NCBI RefSeq assembly: GCF_013033355.1
Contig: NZ_WQDY01000008.1
Location: forward strand, 163,529-227,528
Reading direction: 5' to 3'
DNA: 64,000 bases
DNA from: Ruegeria lacuscaerulensis
GTDB taxonomy: Bacteria; Pseudomonadota; Alphaproteobacteria; Rhodobacterales; Rhodobacteraceae
In this document: piece by piece, positions 52,386 through 62,961 of the stretch
How the letters are laid out: every line of letters begins with the position of its first letter
Position numbering within the stretch: the first letter of the stretch is position 1
Translations under genes and position numbers: made by a program
The notes under the pieces: model-generated
Told to the model about the DNA's origin: nothing
The model's input: only the letters and a program-made list of their open reading frames with translations
The model's database searches: none

Positions 52386-54308
52386 TCATTCGCTAGGTGT
52401 GTACCAGATTGGTGAAGAATACGCCCGCTCCTGATGGGTCAACTGGGCGTTTTCTGGCAGATCAGTTCCAAAGCGAACTTTATCATACAACACCCAGCGT
52501 GGCGTCGGAATTTCGATGGCGCGAACATAGTAGAATGACCGAACATCCGGGTCGAAGTCCGGATCAGTCCAGACAGTTACCAGTTCAGCTGATCCGATCG
52601 TGTTAGTCCAGCTTGCCGTGTCGATATCCACCGTGTTTCCAACGGCAGGTATCTTGCCGCTGTCATCTGCGGTCCGGTCATCCGACCATACGACATCATA
52701 GACTTTCTCGTGCAGCTCTCCTTCGGAATCCAGCCAACCCTTGATTACCTGGGCCCGGTCCAGATTGGCGCCGACTGGATCGCGCAGTGCTGCAATCAGG
52801 AAAGAGGGCGCCGTGTCGCCTTCGCGCGGTCTAAGGTCCGACCCCATCGGAACACCCTTGGTATAGCCGACATCAGCAAGGAAGCGGGTTTCGATATCGG
52901 AATCGTCGAACGCCCATCCGCCAAAGAACCGCAGGCCGATCCGAGGGCCGGTGGTGGCATAGGTCTCGCGCCGCTTGAATGCATCGAAGATCGCTGCGCG
53001 CGTGTTTTCAGTGGCCCAGACGGCTGTATATCCCGAGGCCACAAGAAGATCACCGGGAATTTCGCCCAAATCATTGGCTATAAAGGGATGCTTGATCCGT
53101 TCCGCTGACGGTTCGACACTGACGGATTTGCCGAAAAAATTGTCCTCTTCGGCGGTCGCTAGTGAAGTATGGCTGTCGGTCGCTCCACCCATTCCGAACT
53201 TATACGGGTTCACGCCGAACTTCTCTTCCAGCAACAAGCCGCGCTTCAACGCCTCTCTGGCGTATTCACCGGCCAGCATATCGTCTGTTTTTAGTTCGGT
53301 GATATCCAGATTTCCAACGTCCCAGTTCTCATAATCGGCGAACTCATCATCCGGGCTTAGGAACGGGTGCGCTTCACCGTCGCCCTTGATCTGGGTGACT
53401 TCATAGTGGGGCTCCCATTTTGCGCGAGCCTTCACGTATTCCTCATCAACCTTGCCGCCGTGATAGGTGTCTTCGGTTGGGAACATCCAGCCATTGGACA
53501 AATTTCCGTTGTGGGCAAAGGCAACAGCGCGGCCGCCAGTTTTCGCCTGATACTCTTCTAACCACGAATAGAGCGCTTTTGGGTCGGTATTCCCATAAGG
53601 CGGCTGCGTCACTGGTGGCACCATTTGAAGCGCCCGAATTGGCCCGTCGCGCAGCATGACATTCCGATGTAGATTGAACCCCTTGGGTACCGAGGTCCAT
53701 TCAAACCCAATAAAGGCTGTAAAGGTGCCGGGATCATTATGTCTTTCTGCCGCCAGAACGATGTTCTCCCAGGTAAATGCAAATGCGTCAGCGCCGGGGC
53801 TGTACGACTCTAGGAGGATTTCGGGCAGGGTCATCTGCGAGAAATTGGTGATGATGTCGAAGGCGGTTTTTCCGGCTTCTTCTCCTCCGGCTTTGTATCC
53901 TTCGTACCATTCCAGTCCTTTCGGATCGGAAATCACGCCGGGCTTTCCGGCCTGTAGGTCGGGCGCAAATCCCATCAGATCGGTATGATCGGTCAGAACC
54001 ATCCAATCTAGTGGCCGTGCCAACCTTACCGGTTGACCTGTCGAGGAAATGACTTGTTCACCCTTTGCAAACCGCCAGGCTTCATCAGGCAGCAGTGTAT
54101 TTCCAAAGGCACCTGCATCTAGCGACAGGCCAGTGTGCAAATGTGTATCACCCCAAAGTGGCCGTTCAGGGAACGAGCGGTTGGCATATGGGGAAAACGG
54201 TCGTTCCGCAAAGGTCCCTTCGGCAGCCTCTTTCGTGGGTATGGCGTCGGCCCATGCACTCAGCGGAACACCTAACAAAGTCAGCAAACAAGCATAGCGC
54301 CCAAGCAT
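52386..54308 (-). CDS. Exported DUF3604 protein
   Basis: A 640-residue exported protein (signal cut near SAWA|DA). DUF3604 has a PHP-like metal-site pattern: GDTHLHT (His56, His58), LTDHTD (about 110-115), FIGFEWTS and [10 protein letters not shown], and [17 protein letters not shown] further on. These suggest a metal-dependent phosphoesterase or hydrolase, but no reaction is established to my knowledge. GGGAGG five bases before the ATG at 54308 fixes the start. First in an operon with PpiC- and HupE-like genes; a sulfatase precedes it on the same strand after 518 bases. Confidence 0.85.
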   Translation of the reverse strand: MLGRYACLLTLLGVPLSAWADAIPTKEAAEGTFAERPFSPYANRSFPERPLWGDTHLHTGLSLDAGAFGNTLLPDEAWRFAKGEQVISSTGQPVRLARPLDWMVLTDHTDLMGFAPDLQAGKPGVISDPKGLEWYEGYKAGGEEAGKTAFDIITNFSQMTLPEILLESYSPGADAFAFTWENIVLAAERHNDPGTFTAFIGFEWTSVPKGFNLHRNVMLRDGPIRALQMVPPVTQPPYGNTDPKALYSWLEEYQAKTGGRAVAFAHNGNLSNGWMFPTEDTYHGGKVDEEYVKARAKWEPHYEVTQIKGDGEAHPFLSPDDEFADYENWDVGNLDITELKTDDMLAGEYAREALKRGLLLEEKFGVNPYKFGMGGATDSHTSLATAEEDNFFGKSVSVEPSAERIKHPFIANDLGEIPGDLLVASGYTAVWATENTRAAIFDAFKRRETYATTGPRIGLRFFGGWAFDDSDIETRFLADVGYTKGVPMGSDLRPREGDTAPSFLIAALRDPVGANLDRAQVIKGWLDSEGELHEKVYDVVWSDDRTADDSGKIPAVGNTVDIDTASWTNTIGSAELVTVWTDPDFDPDVRSFYYVRAIEIPTPRWVLYDKVRFGTDLPENAQLTHQERAYSSPIWYTPSE

Positions 54309-54826
54309 ATGAACCTCCCAATTCAAGATTATTGAACACGCAAGAAGTGTTGTATTAATAAATATTCACGTTTTATTATATCATTTTGCAGGTACCCTCT
54401 GTCAAAAATTTTCTCAATTGCGTCCTGTTGCAGCGATGAAAAAATGCGAATTGCCACTTAGGACAAAAAAACCAATTTCAGTTCGTCGGGACGCTTTTTA
54501 GCCTGACAGTATCGCTTGATCCTACGGCGAAACTATGGATGCGCCCGAAGGGTAACAAATTTCCGATCACTAACAGGTCTGTTGGCTTGGTGTTGTCTTG
54601 CTTTTGTTGGCAAGGATTGAGCCCGAGGATTCATCTAGCTTTCCGAGATGCGGAAGCCTACTGGCAATGGCTGGCTGACTATGTCGTCAACCGTAGACCA
54701 CCCTGTATACCAACCCTCGGCGCATCTTAACGAGTTGCCGCGGGAGTTCTGCTTCTCTTTTCTTTTTCCAAAGTGGGCATTGTTTGACGGTTGGTTAAAT
54801 GACGGTACTGCGGACAAAGCCGTCAC
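54309..54826. other. Gap between the second sulfatase and DUF3604 genes
   Basis: A 518-base stretch with no supportable gene. Two short plus-strand frames lack ribosome sites. On the minus strand TGACGG and CCGTCA (54784-54813 region) could form a weak hairpin after the sulfatase gene. AT-rich DNA before 54400 may hold the DUF3604 promoter. Confidence 0.5.
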
Positions 54827-56263
54827 TCAGTCATTGGGTGGTTCATAGGGATCCGGCGTTCCCGGGGGGATCGGAGGAAACTTCTCGAATGTAGCGAGGT
54901 GCTCCTGCAACTGCGGCAGCGCCTTTTCGGCTGCCCATGTGTGCGGGAAGAGTACGCTTTCACGCTCGTGTGGATCATTCAAAAGGTTGTAGACCCTTGG
55001 TGTGTCGAAAGACTCCGTTGCACCAAAAGCAGTCGTATTCTCTTTGAAAAGAACTTTCCAATCCTTCCATTTTACGCCGAATATCTGCTCACCCATGTAG
55101 ACGATAACACCTTCTCGGTTTGAGTTTGGTTGGTCACCAAGAAAGAACTTTGACTGGTCGACACCATCAAAGGCCCTGTCATCAGGCACCTTGCCCCCTG
55201 CGAAAGCCGCAAGAGTCGGATAGAGATCCATTGAGTGGACAACATCGTTGCTTTCAGAACCGGCAGGGATCTTTCCCGGCCACTTGATTGCAAAGGGTAC
55301 ACGCATACTTCCTTCGAGGCTGGTGAACAGAGTACCGCGCCAAGGCCCGGCCGTACCATGTACCGCTGGAACTGGCGAGACGTTGGCATTTCCAACCGGA
55401 AGAGCTTCTGGGCCGTTGTCAGCAGTAAATATCACCACGGTGTCGTTGGAAACGCCTGCCGCCTCAATCGCATCAACGATGCGTCCGATATAGCTATCTG
55501 TTTGAAGTAGAATGTCGGCCCAGACGCCGTTTCCAGTGGCGCCTTCAAACTCTTCGGACACGATGTTTGGATAGTGGGTCTGTGTGTAAGCAAGATAGAT
55601 GAAGAATGGTGCATCTTCCTGGCTCTGGGTTTCGATGAAATCGATGGCCTTCTTTGTTAGGTCGCCATCTATCTCACCGCGATAATCCAGATCATAGTCG
55701 CGCGCGACTGTCGCCGGTTCACCTGCAACACCTTGCATCACCACAGGGTCTTCCATGTTCGCTTCGGCAAATCCCGGAAGCGTGCGCCAGACCGTGACAT
55801 CAGTAGTCTCAACACCGTAGAACTCGTCGAAACCTTGGTTGGTTGGATAGCGCCCCTCGGTCCATCCAAGGTGCCATTTCCCGTACATGGCCGTGTTGTA
55901 TCCTACATCCTTCAGCATCTCGGCCATCGTGATTTCCCACTGAGTCAGACCGTAGACTCCTCCTCCCAGTGGAACTGTGTGGTTGCCGCTCCGGATACCG
56001 TACCGTCCCGTCATCGTCGCTGCGCGGGAGGGAGTGCACTGACTTTCAACGTTGAAGTTCGTGAGCCGTAATCCTTGTGCGGCGAGGGCGTCCATCTCGG
56101 GAGTCGCAGTACCACGGATTATGCCACCTCCATTGAACCCGGGTTCGCCCCACCCAAAATTATCTAGAAATATGAATACGATGTTAGGTTTTTCTTGAGC
56201 CGAAGCGGCCTCGGCAAATAGAAGAGATAAGGACAGTAGGAATGTGCGGGACAACCACTTCAT
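54827..56263 (-). CDS. Exported sulfatase
   Basis: A 478-residue type I sulfatase with signal peptide (cut near ASA|QE). Metal-site FLDNFGWGE (Asp34, with Asn35 in place of the second Asp), formylglycine motif CTPSR with Cys76, GKWHLG and FTADNGPEA are all present. GGAGA seven bases before the ATG at 56263 supports the start. Divergent from the broken DUF3604 gene by 252 bases and upstream of the intact one on the same strand, repeating the sulfatase/DUF3604 association. Confidence 0.92.
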   Translation of the reverse strand: MKWLSRTFLLSLSLLFAEAASAQEKPNIVFIFLDNFGWGEPGFNGGGIIRGTATPEMDALAAQGLRLTNFNVESQCTPSRAATMTGRYGIRSGNHTVPLGGGVYGLTQWEITMAEMLKDVGYNTAMYGKWHLGWTEGRYPTNQGFDEFYGVETTDVTVWRTLPGFAEANMEDPVVMQGVAGEPATVARDYDLDYRGEIDGDLTKKAIDFIETQSQEDAPFFIYLAYTQTHYPNIVSEEFEGATGNGVWADILLQTDSYIGRIVDAIEAAGVSNDTVVIFTADNGPEALPVGNANVSPVPAVHGTAGPWRGTLFTSLEGSMRVPFAIKWPGKIPAGSESNDVVHSMDLYPTLAAFAGGKVPDDRAFDGVDQSKFFLGDQPNSNREGVIVYMGEQIFGVKWKDWKVLFKENTTAFGATESFDTPRVYNLLNDPHERESVLFPHTWAAEKALPQLQEHLATFEKFPPIPPGTPDPYEPPND

Positions 56264-56515
56264 AACAACATCTCCAATTAAGCTCACGGACTCAAGACTG
56301 TCGAACGAAGCTGCCAGTCGTCAAGAACGGCCACTCGTTGCGGTATTTTCTCACAGCGGTAGAGCGTCAGATTTGCGGGCGAAGCTGCGGTCCGGTTTTG
56401 GTCGAATCTCCCTCAGGCTCTCTTTTGCTCAACAACGAAAACCGTTGTTTTCCTTGACGAACAACCGACTCAGATGTTGCCATAAGCTGGCATTCATCTC
56501 GGCTGGGAGGTTCAT

Positions 56516-58462
56516 ATGAAGTTTTTTCTAACGACATCGACAGCAATAGTTTCCGCAGCATTCATAACAAGCTCTTCACATGCTCAAGAGGCCGCACAAG
56601 GTGGGCAAGTTGGAGAAATGACCATATCGGTTGATGATATGCGTGAGCCCGCACCCGCCGATTTCTCACCCTATGCAGGTCGGGATTTTCCTACACGACC
56701 TTTGTGGGGGGACACTCACCTGCACACATCAAATTCACTCGATGCCCGCGGATTTGGCGTTATTCTTAGCCCCGACGATGCCTATAGGTTTGCACGTGGT
56801 GAGGAAGTCACCACATCACATGGCCTCCGTGTGAAGTTATCGCGTCCGCTCGACTGGCTTGTTGTATCCGATCATTCTGATGCCATGGGGGCAATGAACG
56901 AAATCATCGCGGGAAACTCCACGCTGATGCGCGATGCAACGCTCCGAGACTGGAGCGAACGGCTTAATGCGGGCGGAGACGTTGCACTTGGAGCCACTAT
57001 GGAAGTTATTGAAACCTTTGCCGGCATCACCGGCGAGGCACTTCCCGAGGCTGTTGCAGATCGAAGGTTTGTACAATCCGTATGGGACGAGTTCACACAA
57101 ACTGCGGATCATCACAATGACCCTGGCACGTTCACTGCGTTCATCGGATACGAGTGGACGTCCACCGAAGCAGGCAACAACCTCCACCGCAATGTGATCT
57201 ACCGGGATAATGCCATTCGCGCTCGGCAAGTGTTGCCCTTCACAACTGCAGAAACATTTAATCCGGAACGGCTTTGGGACTGGATGGAAACTTATGAACT
57301 AGAGACTGGTGGTCGTGTACTGGCCCTTGCCCACAACGGCAACGTCTCCAACGGCTTGATGTTTCCGGTCGAGACAAACCCCGAAACGGGTGAGCCTTTG
57401 ACAGAAGACTACGCAGAGCGGCGTGCTAAGTGGGAGCCGATGTATGAGATTACCCAAATCAAAGGTGATGGAGAAACTCACCCGTTTCTCAGCCCGAACG
57501 ATGAGTTCGCAGACTATGAAACCTGGGATAAATCCAATCTGGGTCCGACTCCCAAAGAAGACTGGATGCTTTAGTACGAATACGCCCGCGCGGCCTTGAA
57601 GAACGGTCTCAAGCTAGAAGCTCAGCTCGGCACCAATCCATACAAGTTCGGAGTAGTGGGCTCGACCGACAGCCATACTGCTTTGGCAACGGCGGAAGAA
57701 GACAATTTCTTTGGCAAACACTCTGGCGTCGAGCCGGAACCTGGCCGTTGGCAGCATGTCGTTGGCGAGTTCGATGCCCTGAAGATTCTCGGGTGGGAAA
57801 TGGCAGCCTCTGGCTATGCAGCGGTCTGGGCTCAGGACAACACACGCGAAGCCATCTTCGACGCGATGGAACGGAAGGAAGTTTACGGGACAACCGGTAG
57901 TCGCATCGTGGTTCGTTTCTTTGGTGGTTGGGATTTTACGGAAGCTGACGCAAGATCTCGTTTGCCCGCAGAAATAGGATATGAAAAAGGCGTTCCGATG
58001 GGTGGGGACCTCGCGGACGCGACACAAGGCGCGGACGCCCCGACCTTCCTGGTTGCTGCGCTGAAAGATCCGTTCTCCGGCAATCTCGACCGTGTTCAGA
58101 TTGTGAAAGGTTGGCTAAATTCCAGCGGCGAAACTGAAGAGCGGGTCTATGACGTGGCTTGGTCGGGAGACCGAGAACCCGATGCGGACGGCAACCTGCC
58201 AGCGGTGGGGAACACCGTGGATGTTGCAACGGGTACGTTTACGAATTCAATAGGTTCCCCGGAACTGATCACCGTTTGGAAAGACCCCGATTTCGACCCT
58301 TCTATGAGCGCTTTCTACTATGCCCGTGTCTTGGAAATTCCCACACCGAGGTGGACAATTTACGATGCCGTTCGGTTCGGCGACGAACTGCCTGCCGAGG
58401 TGCCTACGTCAACTCAGGAACGTGCTTACACTTCGCCAATTTGGTATACTCCGGGGGGTTGA
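56516..58462 (+). pseudogene. DUF3604 gene interrupted by a single in-frame amber codon
   Basis: Reading through, 648 codons encode a DUF3604 protein close in length to the 640-residue paralogue at 52386-54308. It has a signal peptide, GDTHLHT (His68, His70), VSDHSD, FIGYEWTS, LAHNGNVSNG and, after the break, [17 protein letters not shown]. Codon 353 (57572-57574) is TAG, with no frame shift; the paralogue has Ala at the aligned site (MLAGEYAR against ML-stop-YEYAR). No other defect is visible. This is either a fresh pseudogene, a suppressed stop or a sequencing error. The start ATG at 56516 has GGGAGG at 56504-56509. Confidence 0.85.
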
Positions 58463-58613
58463 GACATTTTGAAAAACTCACGTTGGTCACAACTGGTGCC
58501 CTGAACGCCTCGGGCCATTTCGGTTGCAATGCTCTACCCACAAGAACGTGCATTTAGAGTTCTCAACGGTCCTTCACCGCACTAAGCTGGAACGTCTACT
58601 TCACCCCAACTCG

Positions 58614-59015
58614 CCTGCACCTGCAAGCCCCCGGAACGACCCGTTAGCGGTGGTCAGCGCCAGTGAAGGTCCTCTAGCGGTCAGAACGCCCGAAACAACT
58701 GGGGCATTTCTCGGAGGGTTTAGCCCCAAGAGCCTGTCGTCGTTCCATGCATGAATGAACTGGCTGGGGTGGTAGGAATCCTTGCCGATCGATGATTGTT
58801 ATAGGCATTTCCAACCGGCGGCAGAAACTGGGGCGGTTTCGGGGGCGGAATGGAGCGTCAGCGGAATGAGCACGGGGCATTTTGGCGATAGAGGGGGCGC
58901 TTATTGTAACTTGAGGGACAGCCTACGAGACCGCTGGAGACCCGCCCACCGGCGCTGACGACCCGCTGACGAGTCGTTCCGGGGGCTGAAGACTGGTCGC
59001 TGGTGCTGGCGGGTG
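58614..59015. repeat. GC-rich repeat block, imperfect palindrome of about 400 bases
   Basis: The left arm starting AGCCCCCGGAACGAC (58626-58640) and its complement ending at 58973-58987 stay similar for about 65 bases inward (shared AGCGG, GTCAGCGCC and AGCGGTC blocks). Nucleotides 58976-59009 are a perfect 34-base inverted copy of 63748-63781, and CTCTAGCGGTCAGAA at 58672-58686 recurs at 63863-63877. The rest of 58463-59090 shows no gene that I can support. Confidence 0.75.
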
Positions 59016-59090
59016 GTGGGGGTTAGCTCTTTCAAATAGCTGCAATTTTTTAAATATTATGAAGGGTTAATTATTGAAGGAATTGCAATA

Positions 59091-59612
59091 ATGGCAATTT
59101 GCTGGATTAGTGTTCGTACTCTGGAAACGGAAGTAGAGGGGCGCGTCGACTGGACTCTGGTCCCGAGCAGAGACGCTGATTTCAACGAAACTTTCTTTCC
59201 TGTGGACGACCCATTTAACACTAGAAAAGCCGTTGTTCCGCTGTTTTACGCAGGGCGCAATGGCGAACTTACGGGACTAGCGACCGCGTTCGGCTTAGAC
59301 GCCAACGGCCTTTTGCTGACAGCAGATCACGCTATCTCAGATTTTCGCCAACACTCGGAATTGTCTGTATCCGATAGACTATAACCTCAGTTTGAGTATT
59401 CCGGTGAAATGTCAGTAGTCGCTTTTTTGTCGCCCGGAGCGATTTTCGGGACGCCTCATGTTTCTCCAGATTACTTCGCTTTAGTTGCTTTGGCGCATGC
59501 CCCTATAAAAGAAGGTGATGATCCGATGAAGGATCTGCGTGGAGAGCCAAATTTCGATACAGCGGACGTCGCTATACTGCGTATGCATGAGCTTAGCGAC
59601 CTGCTCCCCTAA
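59091..59612 (+). pseudogene. Trypsin-like serine protease fragment, cut by an IS element
   Basis: The reading frame resembles the first half of a chymotrypsin-fold protease: GLATAFGLDANGLLLTADHAIS (catalytic His in TADHA, about 87) and, later, DTADVAILRM (the DVA(I/V)L strand and its catalytic Asp). A TAA at 59382-59384 interrupts the frame with no shift, and the 3' end runs into the left end of the IS3-type element at 59598, so the last residues (SDLLP) are encoded by the IS. The Ser part is lost. AAGGA lies about ten bases before the ATG. Confidence 0.6.
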
Positions 59613-59661
59613 AATGTCCTCGAATTTTGTTTAGCCTGTTCTCTACCTGAGGAGACAGACG

Positions 59662-59928
59662 ATGAAGAGAAGCCGTTTCAGCGAAGAACAGATCATTGGT
59701 ATCTTGAAGGGACATCAAGCCGGGTTTGGTGCGAAGGAGCTGTGCCGCAAGCAAGGGATCAGCGATGCGACGTTTTACAAATGGCGGTCGAAGTATGGCG
59801 GCATGGAAGTGTCCGACGCGCGGCGTTTGAAGACGCTGGAATCTGAGAACGCCAAGCTTAAGAAGATGCTGGCCGAGCAGATGATGGATGTAGCGACGCT
59901 GAAAGAGGTGCTCGGAAAAAACTTCTGA
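59662..59928 (+). CDS. IS3-family transposase OrfA
   Basis: An 88-residue protein with the helix-turn-helix RFSEEQIIGILKGHQAGFGA...GISDATFYKWRSKYGG and a C-terminal leucine zipper (SENAKLKKMLAEQMMDVATL), the complete OrfA of the IS407 type. A ribosome site AGGAG lies about ten bases before the ATG. It ends at an A-AAA-AAC site that would let ribosomes slip into the orfB frame. Confidence 0.9.
   Translation: MKRSRFSEEQIIGILKGHQAGFGAKELCRKQGISDATFYKWRSKYGGMEVSDARRLKTLESENAKLKKMLAEQMMDVATLKEVLGKNF
59916..59922 (+). other. A-AAA-AAC slippery heptamer for -1 frameshifting
   Basis: In the orfA frame the codons read GGA AAA AAC TTC TGA, so the heptamer A AAA AAC is correctly phased. orfB is in the -1 frame, the normal way IS3 elements make OrfAB. 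Confidence 0.7.
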
Positions 59929-59930
59929 GG

Positions 59931-60809
59931 ATGTGGCCTTTGTCCGCCATTGGTCCGAGGACAATGGACGCATGTTCGAGGAGGAATGCTGTGAACTGGG
60001 CGATGAAGACCAAGGGTTACAATCAGAGGCGCGCCTGTGCGTTGGCCGGGATCGATCCTGGGGTCTATCGGCGCACATCCAAGCGCCCCGCTGACACGGA
60101 ACTGCGGGCAAGGATGAAGCAAATAGTGTCCGAACGGCGTCGGTTCGGCTATCGCCGCCTGCACATCTTGCTGAAACGTCAAGGGTGGGAAGTGAATTGG
60201 AAGAAGCTGTACCGGCTCTACCGCGAAGAAGGGTTAACCGTTCGTAAACGGGGCGGACGCAAGCGCGCAGTCGGCACCAGAACTCCTATGGCCATCCCCC
60301 AGGGCCCAAACCAGAGATGGTCGCTCGACTTCATGTCGGACGCGCTGGAAGACGGACGGCGGTTCCGGGTGCTGAATGTGATCGATGACTTCAGCCGGGA
60401 ATGCCTGGCTGCCATCGTAGACACATCAATTGGCGGTGCGCGTGTCGCCCGTGAACTGGATCGCATCGCTGAACTGCGTTGCTATCCCTGTATGGTGGTC
60501 AGCGACAACGGCACGGAACTGACTTCGAACGCGATGCTGAAATGGCAAGAAGACCGTTAGGTCGGCTGGCACTACATCGCACCCGGCAAGCCGATGCAGA
60601 ACGGATTGGTCGAAAGCTTCAACGAAAGGAAGCGGGAAGAATGCTAGAACGAACACCTGTTCCCGTCTCAGTGCCATGCCTGCCGCATGATTGCGGCATG
60701 GCGCAACGACTACAACCATCACCGCCCGCATTCGAGCCTCGACGGGCTCACCCAGCGGGAGTATCACCAACGGTCAAGAAAGGACCAAACCCTGAACAGA
60801 GCTAACTAA
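59931..60809 (+). pseudogene. IS3-family transposase OrfB with two in-frame TAG codons
   Basis: Read through, this frame is a full OrfB: HTH_21-like HHRRFGYRRLHILL region, then the DDE core with WSLDFMSD, VVSDNGTE and, after the first stop, NGLVESF holding the catalytic Glu, and the C-terminal HHRPHSSLDG. TAG codons are at 60558-60560 and 60645-60647 with no frameshift; the second replaces Leu (usual DECLNEH). The product would end before the Glu, so the element cannot move by itself. Confidence 0.85.
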
Positions 60810-60837
60810 AAAATGCGGACTCAAAGGGGAGCAGGTC

Positions 60838-61152
60838 ACCGCAGGGCAGGTCAGCGACTACATCGGTGCTGGGGCTCTGCTTAGCGGCATACCGAAAATC
60901 GATTGGCTTCTCGGAGATCGCGGATACAATGCCCATTGGTTCCGAGAAGCGTTACAAGGCAACGGGATACGCACTTGTATCCCCGGTCGGAAGCAGCGAA
61001 AGACAACGGATAAGTACTACACGGGTCGTTACAGACAGCGCGACCGGATCGAGATCATGCTCGGCAGGCTGAAGGATTGATGCCGTGTAGCAACCCGTTA
61101 CGTCAGATACCCGAAGGTCTCCCTCTCAGCTCTGGTCATCTATTGGCTATGA
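60838..61152 (+). pseudogene. 3' remnant of an IS5-family transposase gene
   Basis: From the right end of the IS3 element the frame reads LLGDRGYNAHWFREAL (second catalytic Asp), CIPGRKQRKT and RDRIEIMLGRLKD (catalytic Glu). A TGA at 61078-61080 replaces the Trp of the usual KDWRRVATRYD, after which CRVATRYVRYPKVSLSALVIYWL continues in frame to 61152. The 5' part is missing, cut off by the IS3 insertion. Confidence 0.8.
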
Positions 61153-61218
61153 GTCCTGACCCTAAGCGCAGCCAGCATCTAAAAGCGCGAAGTTGCCATT
61201 TTCAACAGTTTTTTGTTA

Positions 61219-62853
61219 CTAGCTCTCAAACCAGTGCTGGCAAACAGTATCGGTGTTGGGGGGCGAACAAACCGATTTTAAATGAGAATTTGACTCCGAC
61301 GCTAGCATCATGAGGGCAGAGTATGACCCCTTCTTGGAAAACAATACTTCGACCCACATTTCTCCATGGCCATTCGACTTCAAAGTTTCATCCAGAAAGG
61401 TCTTCATTTCAGCCAACCGCTCGTCTTTGAAGAAATGGATGCTCCAAAAGAGAACGGGGCAGGTTTCGGGGTCTCCAGCCACGCGCAAGACATGGTTTTT
61501 TAGCGCGAGCATTTCAGACGCAATATTTGATTGCTGACGCGGTATTTTCAACCACTCTCTTTGCGCATTTGGTTCCAGGTAGAAGCCGTAAAATCGTTCT
61601 GGGTCGTCTTCCGAAAAATGTTTTTGTTCAAACCATGAAATCGGAATTTTCGAAGACGAACAGCTGTCCAGAGATGCGATGTATCGCGCTGATCGTTTCC
61701 ATGGTTCCTTCAGAGGTGTGCTCCCGATCATGTTGTGTGCGGTCACAATGATCAACGCAGTCGATAAAGCCAAGGTTGTTGTGATTTCAAGTACCGGTGG
61801 AGTGTCGCGCAGGGAGATCATGCGGCAAATCCATTCCATGAAATAAGCGACGGAAACCCAAAGTATCGGCGCAAAAATGAGAAAGAGCCGAAACGAAAAC
61901 ACGGGTACAAAAAGAACAGAAACGATTATTCCAAGAACAATCGTTAACGCAATTACGGAAAATAAGAATAATACCCCCGCAGACAGATCTGGGGTAAGAG
62001 TTGATTTGAGAGACGCCAAATCCCAAGATTTTACAATCAAAATTGTAATTAGGCACATGAGTAGAACAAAGATCGCGACCACCATTGGCGAGCCCGATAT
62101 GTTTACTCCCCGCGCGATGTGTTCCAAAATAAATGGCACGCTGGCTTCGAACCAGGTGTTCTGTACGTCAACGACAATTTTGGGCATGTGCCAAATCACA
62201 AGACAGACTGCAAAGACTAAAACTGCAAATCCTGAGCAAGTAACCAGAACCCGTTGTGACCATTTAGTACAACTTAGAAGTAAAACTCCAAAAATCGCCC
62301 CGGATAGTAAAATCGAATAATAGTGAATAAAAACCGTCAATATGGAAGTGACAGTTAACGAGGAGAGCCAAACAGCAAAAGGCAAATTGTTTGAAAAGCT
62401 GCGACGACACCGAAGGCCAGTTAATATTGCAATCGCGACAAGGCAATAAACGAACCCGTAAGAGCGAGCCTCATCAGCAAAATACCACCAGTTCAACGAA
62501 GTCACTGCAACTGCAAGGGACACCAAGCGCGCTTGCCACCTGACAGTTGGGAGTGGGGCTAGATACACCAGAACAAGAGCTATTGTCGCAGTTATTGCGG
62601 AAAAGCCGCGCGCGACGGTCACGAATTCACCGTCTACCAAGCGCAAAACCGTCCAGAGGATAATGTAGTACCCAGGGGGGTGGCCATCTTCGGTCGCGCG
62701 CGCAAGCAAATTATCGAAATTCGCCAGCTTTGGGTCGGCAAAATATGCGGTGAACAGTTCGTCTGTCCACAAAGAGGCGTGCTCCAGCCCTGAAAACGCC
62801 CGCAACACTGAAAGAAAAACGATTGAAAGGCTAACAAAGCAAAGTAATTTCAT
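61219..62853 (-). CDS. GT39-like membrane glycosyltransferase
   Basis: A 544-residue polytopic protein with about ten hydrophobic segments. The N-terminal loop has WTDELFTAYF (Asp31, Glu32) and, later, GHPPGYY (58-64), the DE...HxP pattern of GT39/ArnT/PMT enzymes that use polyprenyl-phosphate sugars in the inner membrane. A soluble C-terminal part follows (about 400-544). The ATG at 62853 is chosen as it opens directly on the first membrane helix; the frame extends to 62961 and start is uncertain. Base composition is visibly more AT-rich than the neighbours, and IS5 remnants lie on both sides, so it was probably acquired. Confidence 0.78.
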   Translation of the reverse strand: MKLLCFVSLSIVFLSVLRAFSGLEHASLWTDELFTAYFADPKLANFDNLLARATEDGHPPGYYIILWTVLRLVDGEFVTVARGFSAITATIALVLVYLAPLPTVRWQARLVSLAVAVTSLNWWYFADEARSYGFVYCLVAIAILTGLRCRRSFSNNLPFAVWLSSLTVTSILTVFIHYYSILLSGAIFGVLLLSCTKWSQRVLVTCSGFAVLVFAVCLVIWHMPKIVVDVQNTWFEASVPFILEHIARGVNISGSPMVVAIFVLLMCLITILIVKSWDLASLKSTLTPDLSAGVLFLFSVIALTIVLGIIVSVLFVPVFSFRLFLIFAPILWVSVAYFMEWICRMISLRDTPPVLEITTTLALSTALIIVTAHNMIGSTPLKEPWKRSARYIASLDSCSSSKIPISWFEQKHFSEDDPERFYGFYLEPNAQREWLKIPRQQSNIASEMLALKNHVLRVAGDPETCPVLFWSIHFFKDERLAEMKTFLDETLKSNGHGEMWVEVLFSKKGSYSALMMLASESNSHLKSVCSPPNTDTVCQHWFES

Positions 62854-62961
62854 TATCCTTGACGCGTTTCGTATGCGACCCAGTGCCAGTTTTTGATACA
62901 AGCGAAGTGGCCTTGAATACGGTTTCCAATCTATATGTATTAGAGAGAACATTCCGAGCAA

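Larger units (their letters stand above)
59598..60837 (+). mobile_element. IS3-family element (IS407-like), inactive
   Basis: Terminal inverted repeats GACCTGCTCCCCT (59598-59610) and AGGGGAGCAGGTC (60825-60837) bound about 1.24 kb with orfA and a degenerate orfB. The exact outer base is uncertain by one or two. I see no matching short target duplication on the two sides (left TTAGC, right ACCGC), which fits later rearrangement or insertion into another IS. It splits a protease-like gene on the left and an IS5-type transposase gene on the right. Confidence 0.85.

Noticed and set aside
57572..57574. TAG read as pyrrolysine or programmed read-through
   Set aside because: No pylT, pylS or pylBCD is seen, the MttB-family gene here has no in-frame TAG, and neighbouring genes are also broken by TAA and TGA.
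58740..58790. tRNA-like 3' end or attachment site
   Set aside because: CTGGCTGGGGTGGTAGGAATC looks like a reversed tRNA tail, but no acceptor pairing or anticodon arm follows, and GGATTC is not kept.
59594..60842. Target-site duplication around the IS3 element
   Set aside because: Flanks TTAGC and ACCGC do not match, so no duplication can be claimed.
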